Notes: generated by a model from the letters alone, not told the origin. A stretch of 64,000 bases of DNA from Clostridia bacterium (GCA_029098305.1 JAQXOB010000036.1:1-64000), one strand, 5' to 3'. Positions 20,251-29,711 are shown, counted from the first letter of the stretch. Translations and numbers: made by a program.

Positions 20251-22047
20251 ATGCATGAAAATAATATTAACGGTTTTATTCCATCAGAAGAAAACAATAA
20301 GCCAAACGAAAATACTTATATAGAAAATAATCAAAAAGAAGATACCGCAAACTCTCATGCTGATGAATATGAGAATTTTGCAAGAGATATGGATGAGATT
20401 CACTCTGAGAATGACTTTGAAAAAACAGATTATTCTGAACAGAGTTATGTCGAACCTCAGCAGGATGATATGTATCATAGCTATGAAAATGAGAGCTTTC
20501 ATCAATTTAATTATAACAAACAAAATGAACAATCAGGTAAGTATGAAAATTATCCTGTCACACAGCCTGTGAATGATTACAGACCACGGCAATATTCCGG
20601 GTATAATAATCCTTATCAGAACAGTGGGTTTTCCGGCAATGCCAATGGAAATGGAAACCCATATAATTCTGATGGGTTTAACACACAGCATCCTAATATT
20701 AACGATCCTGCAAATCCAGCAGATCCTATGTTTAACAATCCTACAGCACAGCAGACAAAGACAAAGATAAAGAAAGAAAAGAAGAAAAAAGAGAGAAAAC
20801 CTCTAACAGTTAGGTCAGCTGCAGTGCTGGTTGCTATATGTGTTTTGCTATCGGGACTTTGTGGTGTAGGCGGAGCATACGTAACAAACAAATATCAGCA
20901 GAAGAAAGGCACAGCATCTTCTTCACTTGTCATCAACAAAATTGAGAGAGATTATAAAGAGGCTTCAGAAGCTACAGCACCGGCTGATTTAAGCACAGCC
21001 GAAATTACAGGATTAGCCGCTGATAGCGTAGTAGAGATTATAACTGAATCGGTAGCAACCGGTTCATTTATGCAACAATATATCACTAGCGGTGCCGGTA
21101 GTGGTGTTATTATCAGTGATGATGGATATATCATCTCAAACAACCATGTTATAGAAGGTGCTACAAGCATTTCTGTTACACTGCGTAATGGCGAGAGCTA
21201 CGATGCAAAGCTTATTGGTTATGATCAAACTCAGGATGTTTCACTTATAAAGATTGATGCCAAAGATCTCACGCCTGCTGTGTTTGGCGATAGTGATAAA
21301 ATAAAGGTAGGAGATACAGCGGTAGCAATAGGCAACCCTTTAGGACAGCTTGGCGGAACAGTTACCACAGGCATCATCAGTGCACTTGACAGAGATATAG
21401 ATATTGAAGGCGTAACAATGAATCTTTTGCAGACTAATGCTGCAATCAATCCAGGCAACAGCGGTGGCGGACTTTTCAACGGTCAGGGAGAGCTTATCGG
21501 TCTTGTTGTGGCTAAGTCATCCGGCAGCGATGTGGAAGGGCTTGGATTTGCTATACCTATCAATGATGTTTCTGATATTTTGGAAGACCTAATGGAGTAT
21601 GGATATGTGCGTGGTAGAATCTATCTTGGTATGTCGTTGATTGATATCAACACAAAGCAGATGGCTGCTATGTATGGTTTGAGCGAAACAGGAGTTTATG
21701 TAAACACAGTTGATTCGTCATCTGCCGCATATAAGGCCGGCATACAGTCTGCTGATAGAATTACCACTGTAGGAGGAAAAGAGGTTTCCAGCATAGAAGA
21801 AATAGAGGAAATTATCGATGAATATGAGGTAGGAGATGTTGTCAGCTTCGGCATCGAGAGAACCTCAAGAATAGGTAAAAAGACAACGGGTACAGTGGAT
21901 GTTACATTGGAAGAATACATTCCATCACTTTCAGACCGTGTGAACAATAATACCGCTCCAAATCAGGGAAATGGTAATGATAACGGCTCTTACTACGACG
22001 ACTGGGACGATATATTTGGAGATATATTTGGAGATTTCTTCGGCTGA
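20251..22047 (+). CDS. HtrA/DegP-like S1C serine protease with PDZ domain
   Basis: TM after Asn-rich cytoplasmic region; GAGSGVIISDDGYIISNNHVI; DVSLIKID; TNAAINPGNSGGGLFNGQGELIG; PDZ domain. Confidence 0.95.
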   Translation: MHENNINGFIPSEENNKPNENTYIENNQKEDTANSHADEYENFARDMDEIHSENDFEKTDYSEQSYVEPQQDDMYHSYENESFHQFNYNKQNEQSGKYENYPVTQPVNDYRPRQYSGYNNPYQNSGFSGNANGNGNPYNSDGFNTQHPNINDPANPADPMFNNPTAQQTKTKIKKEKKKKERKPLTVRSAAVLVAICVLLSGLCGVGGAYVTNKYQQKKGTASSSLVINKIERDYKEASEATAPADLSTAEITGLAADSVVEIITESVATGSFMQQYITSGAGSGVIISDDGYIISNNHVIEGATSISVTLRNGESYDAKLIGYDQTQDVSLIKIDAKDLTPAVFGDSDKIKVGDTAVAIGNPLGQLGGTVTTGIISALDRDIDIEGVTMNLLQTNAAINPGNSGGGLFNGQGELIGLVVAKSSGSDVEGLGFAIPINDVSDILEDLMEYGYVRGRIYLGMSLIDINTKQMAAMYGLSETGVYVNTVDSSSAAYKAGIQSADRITTVGGKEVSSIEEIEEIIDEYEVGDVVSFGIERTSRIGKKTTGTVDVTLEEYIPSLSDRVNNNTAPNQGNGNDNGSYYDDWDDIFGDIFGDFFG

Positions 22048-22072
22048 TATTAATATATTTATAGGCATTTTG

Positions 22073-22112
22073 TCCACTCTAAGATGATATTTCGTCTTAG
22101 AGTGGATTTTGC
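22073..22112 (+). terminator. Intrinsic terminator after htrA-like gene
   Basis: TCCACTCTAAGA-TGATATTTCG-TCTTAGAGTGGA-TTTT. Confidence 0.85.
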
Positions 22113-22153
22113 TATATTTGTTTATAAATTGTAAAATATTTTTTAGCAAATAG

Positions 22154-22182
22154 TTGAAAAGAATTGCTGAATGTGATAGTAT
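22154..22182 (+). promoter_or_regulatory. Putative sigma-A promoter of L-serine dehydratase gene
   Basis: TTGAAA - 17 bp - TAGTAT with TGTGA before the -10. Confidence 0.55.
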
Positions 22183-22214
22183 GTATCAGTACATATAGGA
22201 AAAGGGTGTTTATA

Positions 22215-23414
22215 TTGAAATCTTTAAGAGAACTTTATAAAAAAGGTAAAGGTCCTTCTAGCTCACATACTATGGGGCCAAACAAAGCGGCTATTCTTTT
22301 TAAATCTGAAAATCCAGATGCAGATATGTTCAAAGTAGAGCTTTTTGGTTCGTTGGCAAAAACAGGAAAAGGCCACCGCACAGATACGGCTGTGTATGAT
22401 GCTTTGTTGCCGGTTCATACAGAGGTAGTTTTCAGAACAGACTATGATGGAGAGCTTCCGCACCCAAATACGCTTGATTTTTATGCTTATAAAAATGGTG
22501 TAGAAACTAATAAAATGCGTGTTATGAGCGTCGGTGGCGGTGAGATATCTATCGAGGGTAGGCCTGATATAGAAACCCCTGATGTCTATATGGAAAAAAA
22601 CTTCACAGAGATAAGAAATTTTTGTCGTGAAAGAAATATAAGATTAAGCGATTATGTGGAGCTTATCGAGGGTAAGCAGATTTGGGACTTCCTTTTTGAC
22701 ACGTGGAATACAATGAAAAAAAGTATAAACAAAGGACTGGTAAAGGAAGGGATTCTTGAAGGCGGATTGGGTATTTCACGATATGCCAGCCGTTTGTATA
22801 ACCAAAGACACATAGACGAAAGTAGCATAACCCGTGAAAACAGAATTGTTTGTTCCTATGCTTTTGCAGCCAGCGAAGAAAATGCTGACTGTGGCACTAT
22901 TGTAACAGCGCCTACTTGTGGTGCGTGTGCTGTTGTGCCTGCTGTGCTCAAATATATGCAGGAGAAGCATAATTTTTCTGATAAGAAAATTTTGAGAGCC
23001 TTGGCGGCCGCCGGCGTTGTGGGCAATGTTGTAAAGAGCAATGCATCTATAAGTGGAGCAGAATGCGGATGTCAAGCAGAGATTGGAACAGCGTGTTCTA
23101 TGGCTGCTGCAGGATTAGCAGAGCTTTTTGAAATGGGCTTGCATCAGATAGAATATTCAGCCGAAACCTCATTAGAGCATCACTTGGGACTAACGTGTGA
23201 TCCACTATGCGGGTTGGTTCAGATACCATGTATAGAAAGAAATGCTGTGGCAGCTATGAGAGCCATTAACTCTCTCAGCCTTGCAAACTTCCTCACAGGA
23301 ACAAGAAAGATATCTTTTGACATGGTTGTGCAAACGATGTATAACACCGGCAAAGACCTCAAAAGAGAGTATAGAGAAACATCTGAAGGTGGTCTTGCAG
23401 AAATATATGGTTGA
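22215..23414 (+). CDS. sdaA: L-serine ammonia-lyase, iron-sulfur-dependent, single chain (beta+alpha)
   Basis: GPSSSHTMGPNKAA; APTCGACAVVPAVLKYM; AECGCQAEIGTACSMAAAGL; CDPLCGLVQIPCIERNA; TTG start at 22215. Confidence 0.93.
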   Translation: MKSLRELYKKGKGPSSSHTMGPNKAAILFKSENPDADMFKVELFGSLAKTGKGHRTDTAVYDALLPVHTEVVFRTDYDGELPHPNTLDFYAYKNGVETNKMRVMSVGGGEISIEGRPDIETPDVYMEKNFTEIRNFCRERNIRLSDYVELIEGKQIWDFLFDTWNTMKKSINKGLVKEGILEGGLGISRYASRLYNQRHIDESSITRENRIVCSYAFAASEENADCGTIVTAPTCGACAVVPAVLKYMQEKHNFSDKKILRALAAAGVVGNVVKSNASISGAECGCQAEIGTACSMAAAGLAELFEMGLHQIEYSAETSLEHHLGLTCDPLCGLVQIPCIERNAVAAMRAINSLSLANFLTGTRKISFDMVVQTMYNTGKDLKREYRETSEGGLAEIYG

Positions 23415-23524
23415 TTTCTGTTAAAATGATAATAAACTGATTGTGCATTTTGCAATAGAATTAATAAAAAAATTACATAAAACATATCTTTTTTGTAGAT
23501 TTTAATTAAAATATTATTTTTATA

Positions 23525-23553
23525 GTGCAAAAATTAGCAATTTGTGATATTAT
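23525..23553 (+). promoter_or_regulatory. Putative sigma-A promoter of GH25 dockerin gene 1
   Basis: GTGCAA - 17 bp - TATTAT with TTGTGA before the -10. Confidence 0.45.
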
Positions 23554-23584
23554 TCTAATGTAAATTGATTATGGAGGAATAAAT

Positions 23585-25270
23585 ATGAAAACTAATTTTA
23601 AGAAGACATTGCTTTCAGTCTTACTAGTACTGGTTATGGTTTTTGGAACTATTTCAGTAATAGCATATGCTGATAGCAGTTGGGGTCCCGGTACATACAA
23701 AGTTACAACCGGAATTTCTATGAGAAGCACTCCGGAGGTGCCTGCTGTAGACCCTAGTTCAAATAAGATTGGTAGCGTAACAAAGGATGCAACTGTTATT
23801 GTTACAGAAATTCAAGACGGTTGGGGTCATACATCTTTTAAGGATTTGACCGGTTGGGTAAGCATGGACTATCTTGAGTTTGTTAGCTTTGATATGTCTG
23901 TTCCGATTTCTAACTATTATGTAAATTGTGATGTTCTCAATATCAGATCTCAGGTTAATCTCAATTCAACTGTTCGTGGCACTGCCGATTATGGTACGGT
24001 AGTTACTGTTAATAGAACTCGTCAAGATGGTTGGGTTAATATCACTGTTGATGGCGTTACAGGATGGGTTATGAAAAAATATCTTATTCAGAGATATGAG
24101 TCTGATATGGATAAGAATGTAACATTTTCTTCTTGTGTAACAAAATCAAATGCAAACCTTAGAACAGGACCCGACAAGGTATACAACACCAGAATGGTTA
24201 TTCCGGAGGGATCAGAGCTTGTGATTTCAAAAATCCTTGATGGATTTGCATTCACATCTTTTGAAAACACACTTGGTTGGGTTTCACTTGAACTATTAGA
24301 TTATAAGAGCACTAATGAACTGCAAACATTCCACCCTTTCACAAGATCAATTATGTTTACAGCAGGTGACGGTGCTGTTTATGCTAAGGGAATAGATATT
24401 TCCAAATGGAATGGTACTGATATAGACTGGCCATTGCTTAAAGAAAGTGGTATAGACTTTATTATCATGCGTCTAGGCACAACAAAGGGTATTGATTCAA
24501 GTTTTGAGACTTACTATGAGGCTGCAAAGGCTGTTGGTATTGATGTAGGCGGTTATTTTTACACATATTCAACTACTGTAAAGGGTGCGAAAGAAGATGC
24601 ACAGCTTTGCTTGCAGTGGCTCAAGGGCAAGCAGATGGAGTATCCTATCTATTTTGACATCGAAGATCCAACTTTAATTAACCTAAGCAAAACAACTTGT
24701 ACAAATATGTGTACTACATTCTGTGATACAATGCTCGACGGTGGCTGGTATCCAGGTGTTTACACCATGGCAGACTGGTGGAGCAGTAAGCTTGATTATA
24801 ACGCACTTGGCACAAAGTACGAATCATGGATAGCAAGAGTAAACAGTAAGACTGTTTCCAGCCAATGCTCACCTTCAGGTTCTTATGACTATGCATCACA
24901 GTTTGGTATGTATCAGTGGAACTGGTGTGGAAGAATTACAGCTATTTCCGGCGGAAAGACCGATGTTGACCTTGATGTAGTTTATAAGGATTATCCATCT
25001 ATAATTAAGGATATGAAGCTGAATGGCTATGATGGCACACCTTCTAGAAACTTGTTTGTAAAGAAGAATTATGGTGATGCTGATAACAATGAAAAGATAA
25101 ATATGTCTGACGTTGTTTATATGCAAAAAGCTGTAGCTAAGCTTGTAGAGCTTTCAGGAGCTGAAATGGTTCTTGCAGATGTAAACTGCGACGAAGCCGT
25201 AACTATGGATGATGTTGTAAGCGTTCAGCAGTATATTGCAAATCTTAAAAAGGCATTTGCAGTGGGCTAA
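23585..25270 (+). CDS. Secreted GH25 lysozyme with SH3-type repeats and C-terminal dockerin (paralog 1)
   Basis: Signal peptide; three SH3b-like repeats (VTTGISMRSTPEVPAV, YYVNCDVLNIRSQVNLN, SNANLRTGPDKVYNTRMV); GH25 KGIDISKWNGTDIDW...YFDIEDP; dockerin GDADNNEKINMSDVVYMQKAVAKL / ADVNCDEAVTMDDVVSVQQYIANL. Confidence 0.92.
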   Translation: MKTNFKKTLLSVLLVLVMVFGTISVIAYADSSWGPGTYKVTTGISMRSTPEVPAVDPSSNKIGSVTKDATVIVTEIQDGWGHTSFKDLTGWVSMDYLEFVSFDMSVPISNYYVNCDVLNIRSQVNLNSTVRGTADYGTVVTVNRTRQDGWVNITVDGVTGWVMKKYLIQRYESDMDKNVTFSSCVTKSNANLRTGPDKVYNTRMVIPEGSELVISKILDGFAFTSFENTLGWVSLELLDYKSTNELQTFHPFTRSIMFTAGDGAVYAKGIDISKWNGTDIDWPLLKESGIDFIIMRLGTTKGIDSSFETYYEAAKAVGIDVGGYFYTYSTTVKGAKEDAQLCLQWLKGKQMEYPIYFDIEDPTLINLSKTTCTNMCTTFCDTMLDGGWYPGVYTMADWWSSKLDYNALGTKYESWIARVNSKTVSSQCSPSGSYDYASQFGMYQWNWCGRITAISGGKTDVDLDVVYKDYPSIIKDMKLNGYDGTPSRNLFVKKNYGDADNNEKINMSDVVYMQKAVAKLVELSGAEMVLADVNCDEAVTMDDVVSVQQYIANLKKAFAVG

Positions 25271-25293
25271 TATATAAAAATAACAAATTCTTT

Positions 25294-25328
25294 GGGGCAG
25301 TTCCTATTATTAGGAGCTGCTCTTTTAA
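25294..25328 (+). terminator. Intrinsic terminator after GH25 paralog 1
   Basis: GGGGCAGTTCCTA-TTAT-TAGGAGCTGCTCTTTT. Confidence 0.85.
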
Positions 25329-25377
25329 TGATAATATCGGAGGGAATAAAGACAAATGTCTTTATTATATAGCAAAT

Positions 25378-26364
25378 ATGGCTAATGGAATTACGAAAAT
25401 TGGAAATGTTGAGATAAGAGGATTTGCTGCTCTTGCACCTATGGCAGGTGTATCAGACAGAGCTTTCAGAGAAATATGCATGGACTATGGTGCATCATAT
25501 ATTGTAAGTGAGATGGTTAGCTCAAAGGGCATAGCTTATTCTAATGCAAAAACTCAAGATCTCATGGCGATATCAGAAAAAGAACATCCATCAGCTGTTC
25601 AGATATTTGGATGCGAGCCTGATACCATGGCGATGAGTGCCGTAGAGGCAGAGAAAAAGGGTGCTGATATAGTAGATATAAATATGGGCTGTCCTGCACC
25701 TAAGATAGTGAATAACGGTGGTGGTAGTGCCCTTATGCGCAACCCTGCTCTCTGTGGTGAGATTGTTAAGGCTGTTTCTCAGGCAACTAACCTGCCTGTT
25801 ACTGTAAAAATCAGAAAGGGCTGGGACTCGAATAGTATAAACGCTCTTGAGGTTGCTCAAATTTGCGAAAAAAACGGTGCTAAGGCTATAACGATTCATG
25901 GCAGAACTCGTGAGGATCAGTATAAACCATATGCAGATTGGAGCATTATTAAGCTTTTAAAGGAAAATTTGAATATTCCTGTTATTGGTAATGGTGATGT
26001 AACGAGTGCAGAGGATGCTGAAAGAATGATAGAGCAAACAGGCTGTGATTTGGTTATGATAGGCAGAGGAGCCTTGGGAAATCCCATGCTTTTTTCGGAG
26101 ATATGTGCATGGTTTAATGATTTTAGGCAACTGCCCACACCATCTATCGCAGAAAAAATGTCAGTTATGTTGAGGCACGCCGAGCTTGCGGTACGTTATA
26201 AAGGTGAAAAAATAGCCATGCGTGAGATGAGAAAGCACGCAACGTGGTATCTGAAAGGCTTTGGTGGTGCGGCACAATTCAGAAATGAAGCTGGTAGGGT
26301 AGAGACGCTTAAACAGCTTGAAGAAATCTGCGCAAGGGCAGTTTATACTTTGAACAACAGATGA
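25378..26364 (+). CDS. dusB: tRNA-dihydrouridine synthase (DusB type)
   Basis: LAPMAGVSDRAFREIC; VDINMGCPAPKIVNNGGGSALMRNP; VTVKIRKGWD; ITIHGRTREDQYKPYADW. Confidence 0.93.
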   Translation: MANGITKIGNVEIRGFAALAPMAGVSDRAFREICMDYGASYIVSEMVSSKGIAYSNAKTQDLMAISEKEHPSAVQIFGCEPDTMAMSAVEAEKKGADIVDINMGCPAPKIVNNGGGSALMRNPALCGEIVKAVSQATNLPVTVKIRKGWDSNSINALEVAQICEKNGAKAITIHGRTREDQYKPYADWSIIKLLKENLNIPVIGNGDVTSAEDAERMIEQTGCDLVMIGRGALGNPMLFSEICAWFNDFRQLPTPSIAEKMSVMLRHAELAVRYKGEKIAMREMRKHATWYLKGFGGAAQFRNEAGRVETLKQLEEICARAVYTLNNR

Positions 26365-26551
26365 TATAAATTCACACCACTTTTTGATTGTAATCATTGA
26401 TTGTTTTTAGTATAAATTGCCGAAGTTTTAACAAATGTTTAATTAATTCTATGTAATTTATGTAGAAATTCAATTTTTTTATATTTTATAGGTGAATTTT
26501 TCTACAAAATATGGTATCATTTCTCTAGCTTTTTTATGGAGGAGAAAATTT

Positions 26552-28237
26552 ATGAAATCAACCTTTACCAAGACTGCTGTTTCCATTCTTATTGTGCTTG
26601 CAATGGTATTTGGCACATTTTCTATGGTAGCTTATGCAGACACTAAATGGGGTGTAGGCACTTATAAGGTGACCACGAGTATTTCTATGAGAAGTACACC
26701 GGAGGTACCTGCAGTGAATTCTACATCAAATAAGATTGGTTCTGTTCCAAAGGGAACCACTGTTATAATCGAGAATATAGAAGGTTCTTGGGGCTTTACT
26801 GAGTACAAGGGACTTTCCGGCTGGGTTTGCATGGATTATCTTCAGTTTGTCAACTTTGATATGTATGTTCCGGAGCCGAATTATTATGTAAACTGTGATA
26901 GTCTGAATATCAGATCACAAGTGAACACAAGCTCTAAAATTAAAGGCGTTGCCGAACATGGAGCATTGGTTACTATTAACAGAACAAGATCTGATGGTTG
27001 GGTTAATGTTACTATTAATGGCATCACCGGTTGGGTTATGAAGAAGTATCTTATTCAGAGATATGAGCAACCAATTGAAGAAACTATAAATTATTCAAGC
27101 TGCACGGTGGTAAAAAATTCTAATTTAAGAACCGGCCCGGGAACAGAATTCAATGTAAGAATGGTTATCCCTGCAGGAGAAAGTATTGTTATCTCCAGAA
27201 TTATTGATGGATTTGCTATGACCGCTTATGATAACACATTAGGTTGGGTTTCTCTTGATCTTTTGGAGTATGTTGGACCAAGTTCTGCTGAGAAATTCGG
27301 AACTTTCACAAGATCTATAATGCCAACAGCTGGTGACGGCGCAGTATATGCCGAGGGAATCGACATTTCTAGATGGAACGGAGATTCAATAGATTGGTTT
27401 GCGCTTAAGCAGAGTGGTGTAGATTTTGTAATCATTCGCATTGGTACAACAAATGGAATAGACAAAGAATTTGAAGAAAACTACGAGGCTGCTAAAGCAG
27501 TTGGCTTGGCTGTTGGTGCTTATTTCTACACATATGCAACCAGCGAAAAAGGCGCTCAAAAGGATGCAGAGCTTTGCTTACAGTGGCTAAAGGGTAAGCA
27601 GATGGAATATCCTGTATATTATGATATAGAGGATCCTGTTCAGGCTAACCTTAAAAAAACCACCTGCACTAATATGTGTACTACATTCTGTGATGCCCTT
27701 ATCAAAGAAGGATGGTGTCCCGGAGTGTTCACTATGGCTTCATGGTGGAGCAGTAAGTTGGATTATAATTCACTTGGCACTAAGTATGAATCATGGGTAT
27801 CTCGTGTAAGAAGCGGAACAGATGGCTCTGTATGCACACCATCCGGAACATATGACTATGCGTCACAATTTGGTATGTATCAGTGGAACTGGAATGGCAA
27901 ATTTAAGGCTATTCCAAATGGCAGTGCCGGAGTAGATTTGGACGTTGCCTATAAGGATTACCCAACAATGATGAAAAAATCAAATCTAAACGGATTTGAT
28001 GGTACTCCATCCAGAAATACTTTTGTGAAGAAGAATTATGGTGATGCTGATAACAATGAAAAGATAAATATGTCTGACGTTGTTTATATGCAAAAAGCTG
28101 TAGCTAAGCTTGTAGAGCTTTCAGAAGCTGAAATGGTTCTTGCAGATGTAAACTGCGATCAAGATGTAACCATGGATGACGTTGTAAGCGTTCAGCAGTA
28201 TATTGCAAATCTTAAAAAGACGTTTGCAGTGGGCTAA
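26552..28237 (+). CDS. Secreted GH25 lysozyme with SH3-type repeats and C-terminal dockerin (paralog 2)
   Basis: Same architecture as 23585-25270 (EGIDISRWNGDSIDW, YYDIEDP, dockerin end); start ATG 26552 after GGAGGAG RBS. Confidence 0.92.
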   Translation: MKSTFTKTAVSILIVLAMVFGTFSMVAYADTKWGVGTYKVTTSISMRSTPEVPAVNSTSNKIGSVPKGTTVIIENIEGSWGFTEYKGLSGWVCMDYLQFVNFDMYVPEPNYYVNCDSLNIRSQVNTSSKIKGVAEHGALVTINRTRSDGWVNVTINGITGWVMKKYLIQRYEQPIEETINYSSCTVVKNSNLRTGPGTEFNVRMVIPAGESIVISRIIDGFAMTAYDNTLGWVSLDLLEYVGPSSAEKFGTFTRSIMPTAGDGAVYAEGIDISRWNGDSIDWFALKQSGVDFVIIRIGTTNGIDKEFEENYEAAKAVGLAVGAYFYTYATSEKGAQKDAELCLQWLKGKQMEYPVYYDIEDPVQANLKKTTCTNMCTTFCDALIKEGWCPGVFTMASWWSSKLDYNSLGTKYESWVSRVRSGTDGSVCTPSGTYDYASQFGMYQWNWNGKFKAIPNGSAGVDLDVAYKDYPTMMKKSNLNGFDGTPSRNTFVKKNYGDADNNEKINMSDVVYMQKAVAKLVELSEAEMVLADVNCDQDVTMDDVVSVQQYIANLKKTFAVG

Positions 28238-28259
28238 TTTAATAAAAAGATAACTTTTT

Positions 28260-28297
28260 TGGAGCAGTTCCTATTTATTTTAGGGGCTGCTCTTTTG
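28260..28297 (+). terminator. Intrinsic terminator after GH25 paralog 2
   Basis: GGAGCAGTTCCTA-TTTATTT-TAGGGGCTGCTCTTTT. Confidence 0.85.
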
Positions 28298-28346
28298 ATA
28301 AATAGCGATTATTTTTTTCTTATTATTATTGAATTAAAAGGAAAGT

Positions 28347-28375
28347 TTGCAAATTTTAGAAATGTGTGATACAAT
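28347..28375 (+). promoter_or_regulatory. Putative sigma-A promoter of starch-binding dockerin gene
   Basis: TTGCAA - 17 bp - TACAAT with TGTGA before the -10. Confidence 0.55.
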
Positions 28376-28419
28376 ATTGAAACGGTCTTATAAATTTATT
28401 TTTTAGGAGGAACTTTTCT

Positions 28420-29589
28420 ATGAAAAAATTACACAAAGTTTTGGCTGTTGTTATTGCCAGCCTTATGTTTAGCTCAATGACTGTAGTAGGTGCTTCTGCT
28501 GACGTTAAGGCAGATGCAAAGGTTGGTGCTTGCTCTGCTATTGTAATGAGCGAAGATGACGGCACAGGCGAAGAAAACCCAGGTGAGGGTGAAGACACAA
28601 ACACCGATTCCACAGAGGATGATTCTACTAATACTGATTCCACAGATTCTGAAGAGAATACTGATTCCGAGGAGAATACAGACTCTGAAGAGAATACTGA
28701 TTCAGAAGAGAATACTGATTCTGAGGAGAATACTGACTCTGAGGAGAATACAGACTCTGAGGAGAATACAGACTCAGAGGAAAACACAGATTCTGAAGAA
28801 AGCACAGATTCAGAAGAAACATCAGATAAAGAATCTGATACAGACGCAACAGAATATTTATGTGGCGATGTGAACAATGACACTCGCATAAATATGGAAG
28901 ACGTCGTGGCTATTCAAAAGCACATTGCAGAGCTTACAATTCTTGAAGGTGAAGCTCTTAAAGCAGCTGATGTTATGGCTGATGAGAAAGTAAATATGGT
29001 GGATGTAACAACTCTCCAGAAGTTTATTGCAGAGCTTATTAAAAATCTTCCATACAGTGAAAATGAATCAGATACAAGCACAGATACAACATCTGACACA
29101 GAAACAGAGTCTGATACAATAACAGACACAACATCTGATACAGAAACAGAGTCTGATACAACAACAGATACAGCTTCTGATACAGAAACAGAGTCTGATA
29201 CAACAACAGATACAACATCTGACACAGAAACAGAATCAGATTCATCTACAGATAGTAGTACAGAATCTGATTCGGAAACAGAAACATATCTTGTAACTCT
29301 TGATATAGAGAGATTTGATTGGGAACACGTGTATGCATATGTCTGGGAAGAGACAGTTCCGGAAGAAGGCGAAAACGCTGAGTATGTTTCTTCACCGGCA
29401 GATTGGCCTGGTATTGAGATGACACGTGACGAGGCTACAGGTTTTTATGTACTCGATGTTTCTGAATTTACCAACTGCAATAAGATCATATTCTCAAATG
29501 GAATCGGCCAGCAGACAGAAAATCTTAATCTTGTATTTATGACCGGCGAGGGCGCTCACTACGTACTTTTGGGATATATCAAATATTAA
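28420..29589 (+). CDS. Secreted protein: (DSEENT)n linker, dockerin, DTxTSDTETES linker, C-terminal CBM26-like starch-binding module
   Basis: Signal peptide MKKLHKVLAVVIASLMFSSMTVVGASA; dockerin GDVNNDTRINMEDVVAIQKHIAEL / ADVMADEKVNMVDVTTLQKFIAEL; C-term VYAYVWEE...WPGIEM...KIIFSNGIGQQTENL. Confidence 0.85.
   Translation: MKKLHKVLAVVIASLMFSSMTVVGASADVKADAKVGACSAIVMSEDDGTGEENPGEGEDTNTDSTEDDSTNTDSTDSEENTDSEENTDSEENTDSEENTDSEENTDSEENTDSEENTDSEENTDSEESTDSEETSDKESDTDATEYLCGDVNNDTRINMEDVVAIQKHIAELTILEGEALKAADVMADEKVNMVDVTTLQKFIAELIKNLPYSENESDTSTDTTSDTETESDTITDTTSDTETESDTTTDTASDTETESDTTTDTTSDTETESDSSTDSSTESDSETETYLVTLDIERFDWEHVYAYVWEETVPEEGENAEYVSSPADWPGIEMTRDEATGFYVLDVSEFTNCNKIIFSNGIGQQTENLNLVFMTGEGAHYVLLGYIKY
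28645..28824 (+). repeat. In-frame 18 bp tandem repeat (DSEENT)
   Basis: GATTCTGAAGAGAATACT-type units repeated about 9-10 times with degenerate third positions. Confidence 0.9.
29066..29285 (+). repeat. In-frame 42 bp tandem repeat (SDTTTDTTSDTETE)
   Basis: TCTGATACAACAACAGATACAACATCTGACACAGAAACAGAG repeated about 4 times. Confidence 0.85.
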
Positions 29590-29605
29590 TATTAAAAATA
29601 ATTTT

Positions 29606-29645
29606 ACCCGTATAAAGCTTTTAGGTAAGGCTTTATGCGGGTATT
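29606..29645 (+). terminator. Intrinsic terminator-like hairpin
   Basis: ACCCGTATAAAGC-TTTTAGGTAAG-GCTTTATGCGGGT. Confidence 0.6.
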
Positions 29646-29682
29646 GCTTTGGCTGAAGCTGAGGCTAAATATGGACGTTTGC

Positions 29683-29711
29683 TTGACATATTGACACAAA
29701 TAAATTATAAT
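29683..29711 (+). promoter_or_regulatory. Consensus sigma-A promoter of tsaE operon
   Basis: TTGACA - 17 bp - TATAAT. Confidence 0.75.

Noticed and set aside
28645-28824. Possible CRISPR array from regular short repeats
   Set aside because: Repeat has no spacers, is in frame, and encodes DSEENT; no Cas genes in the window. No CRISPR array seen elsewhere.
28356-28889. 177 aa minus-strand ORF rich in SSESVF repeats
   Set aside because: It is the antisense shadow of the DSEENT tandem repeat in the dockerin/CBM26 gene; no RBS or independent coding signal.
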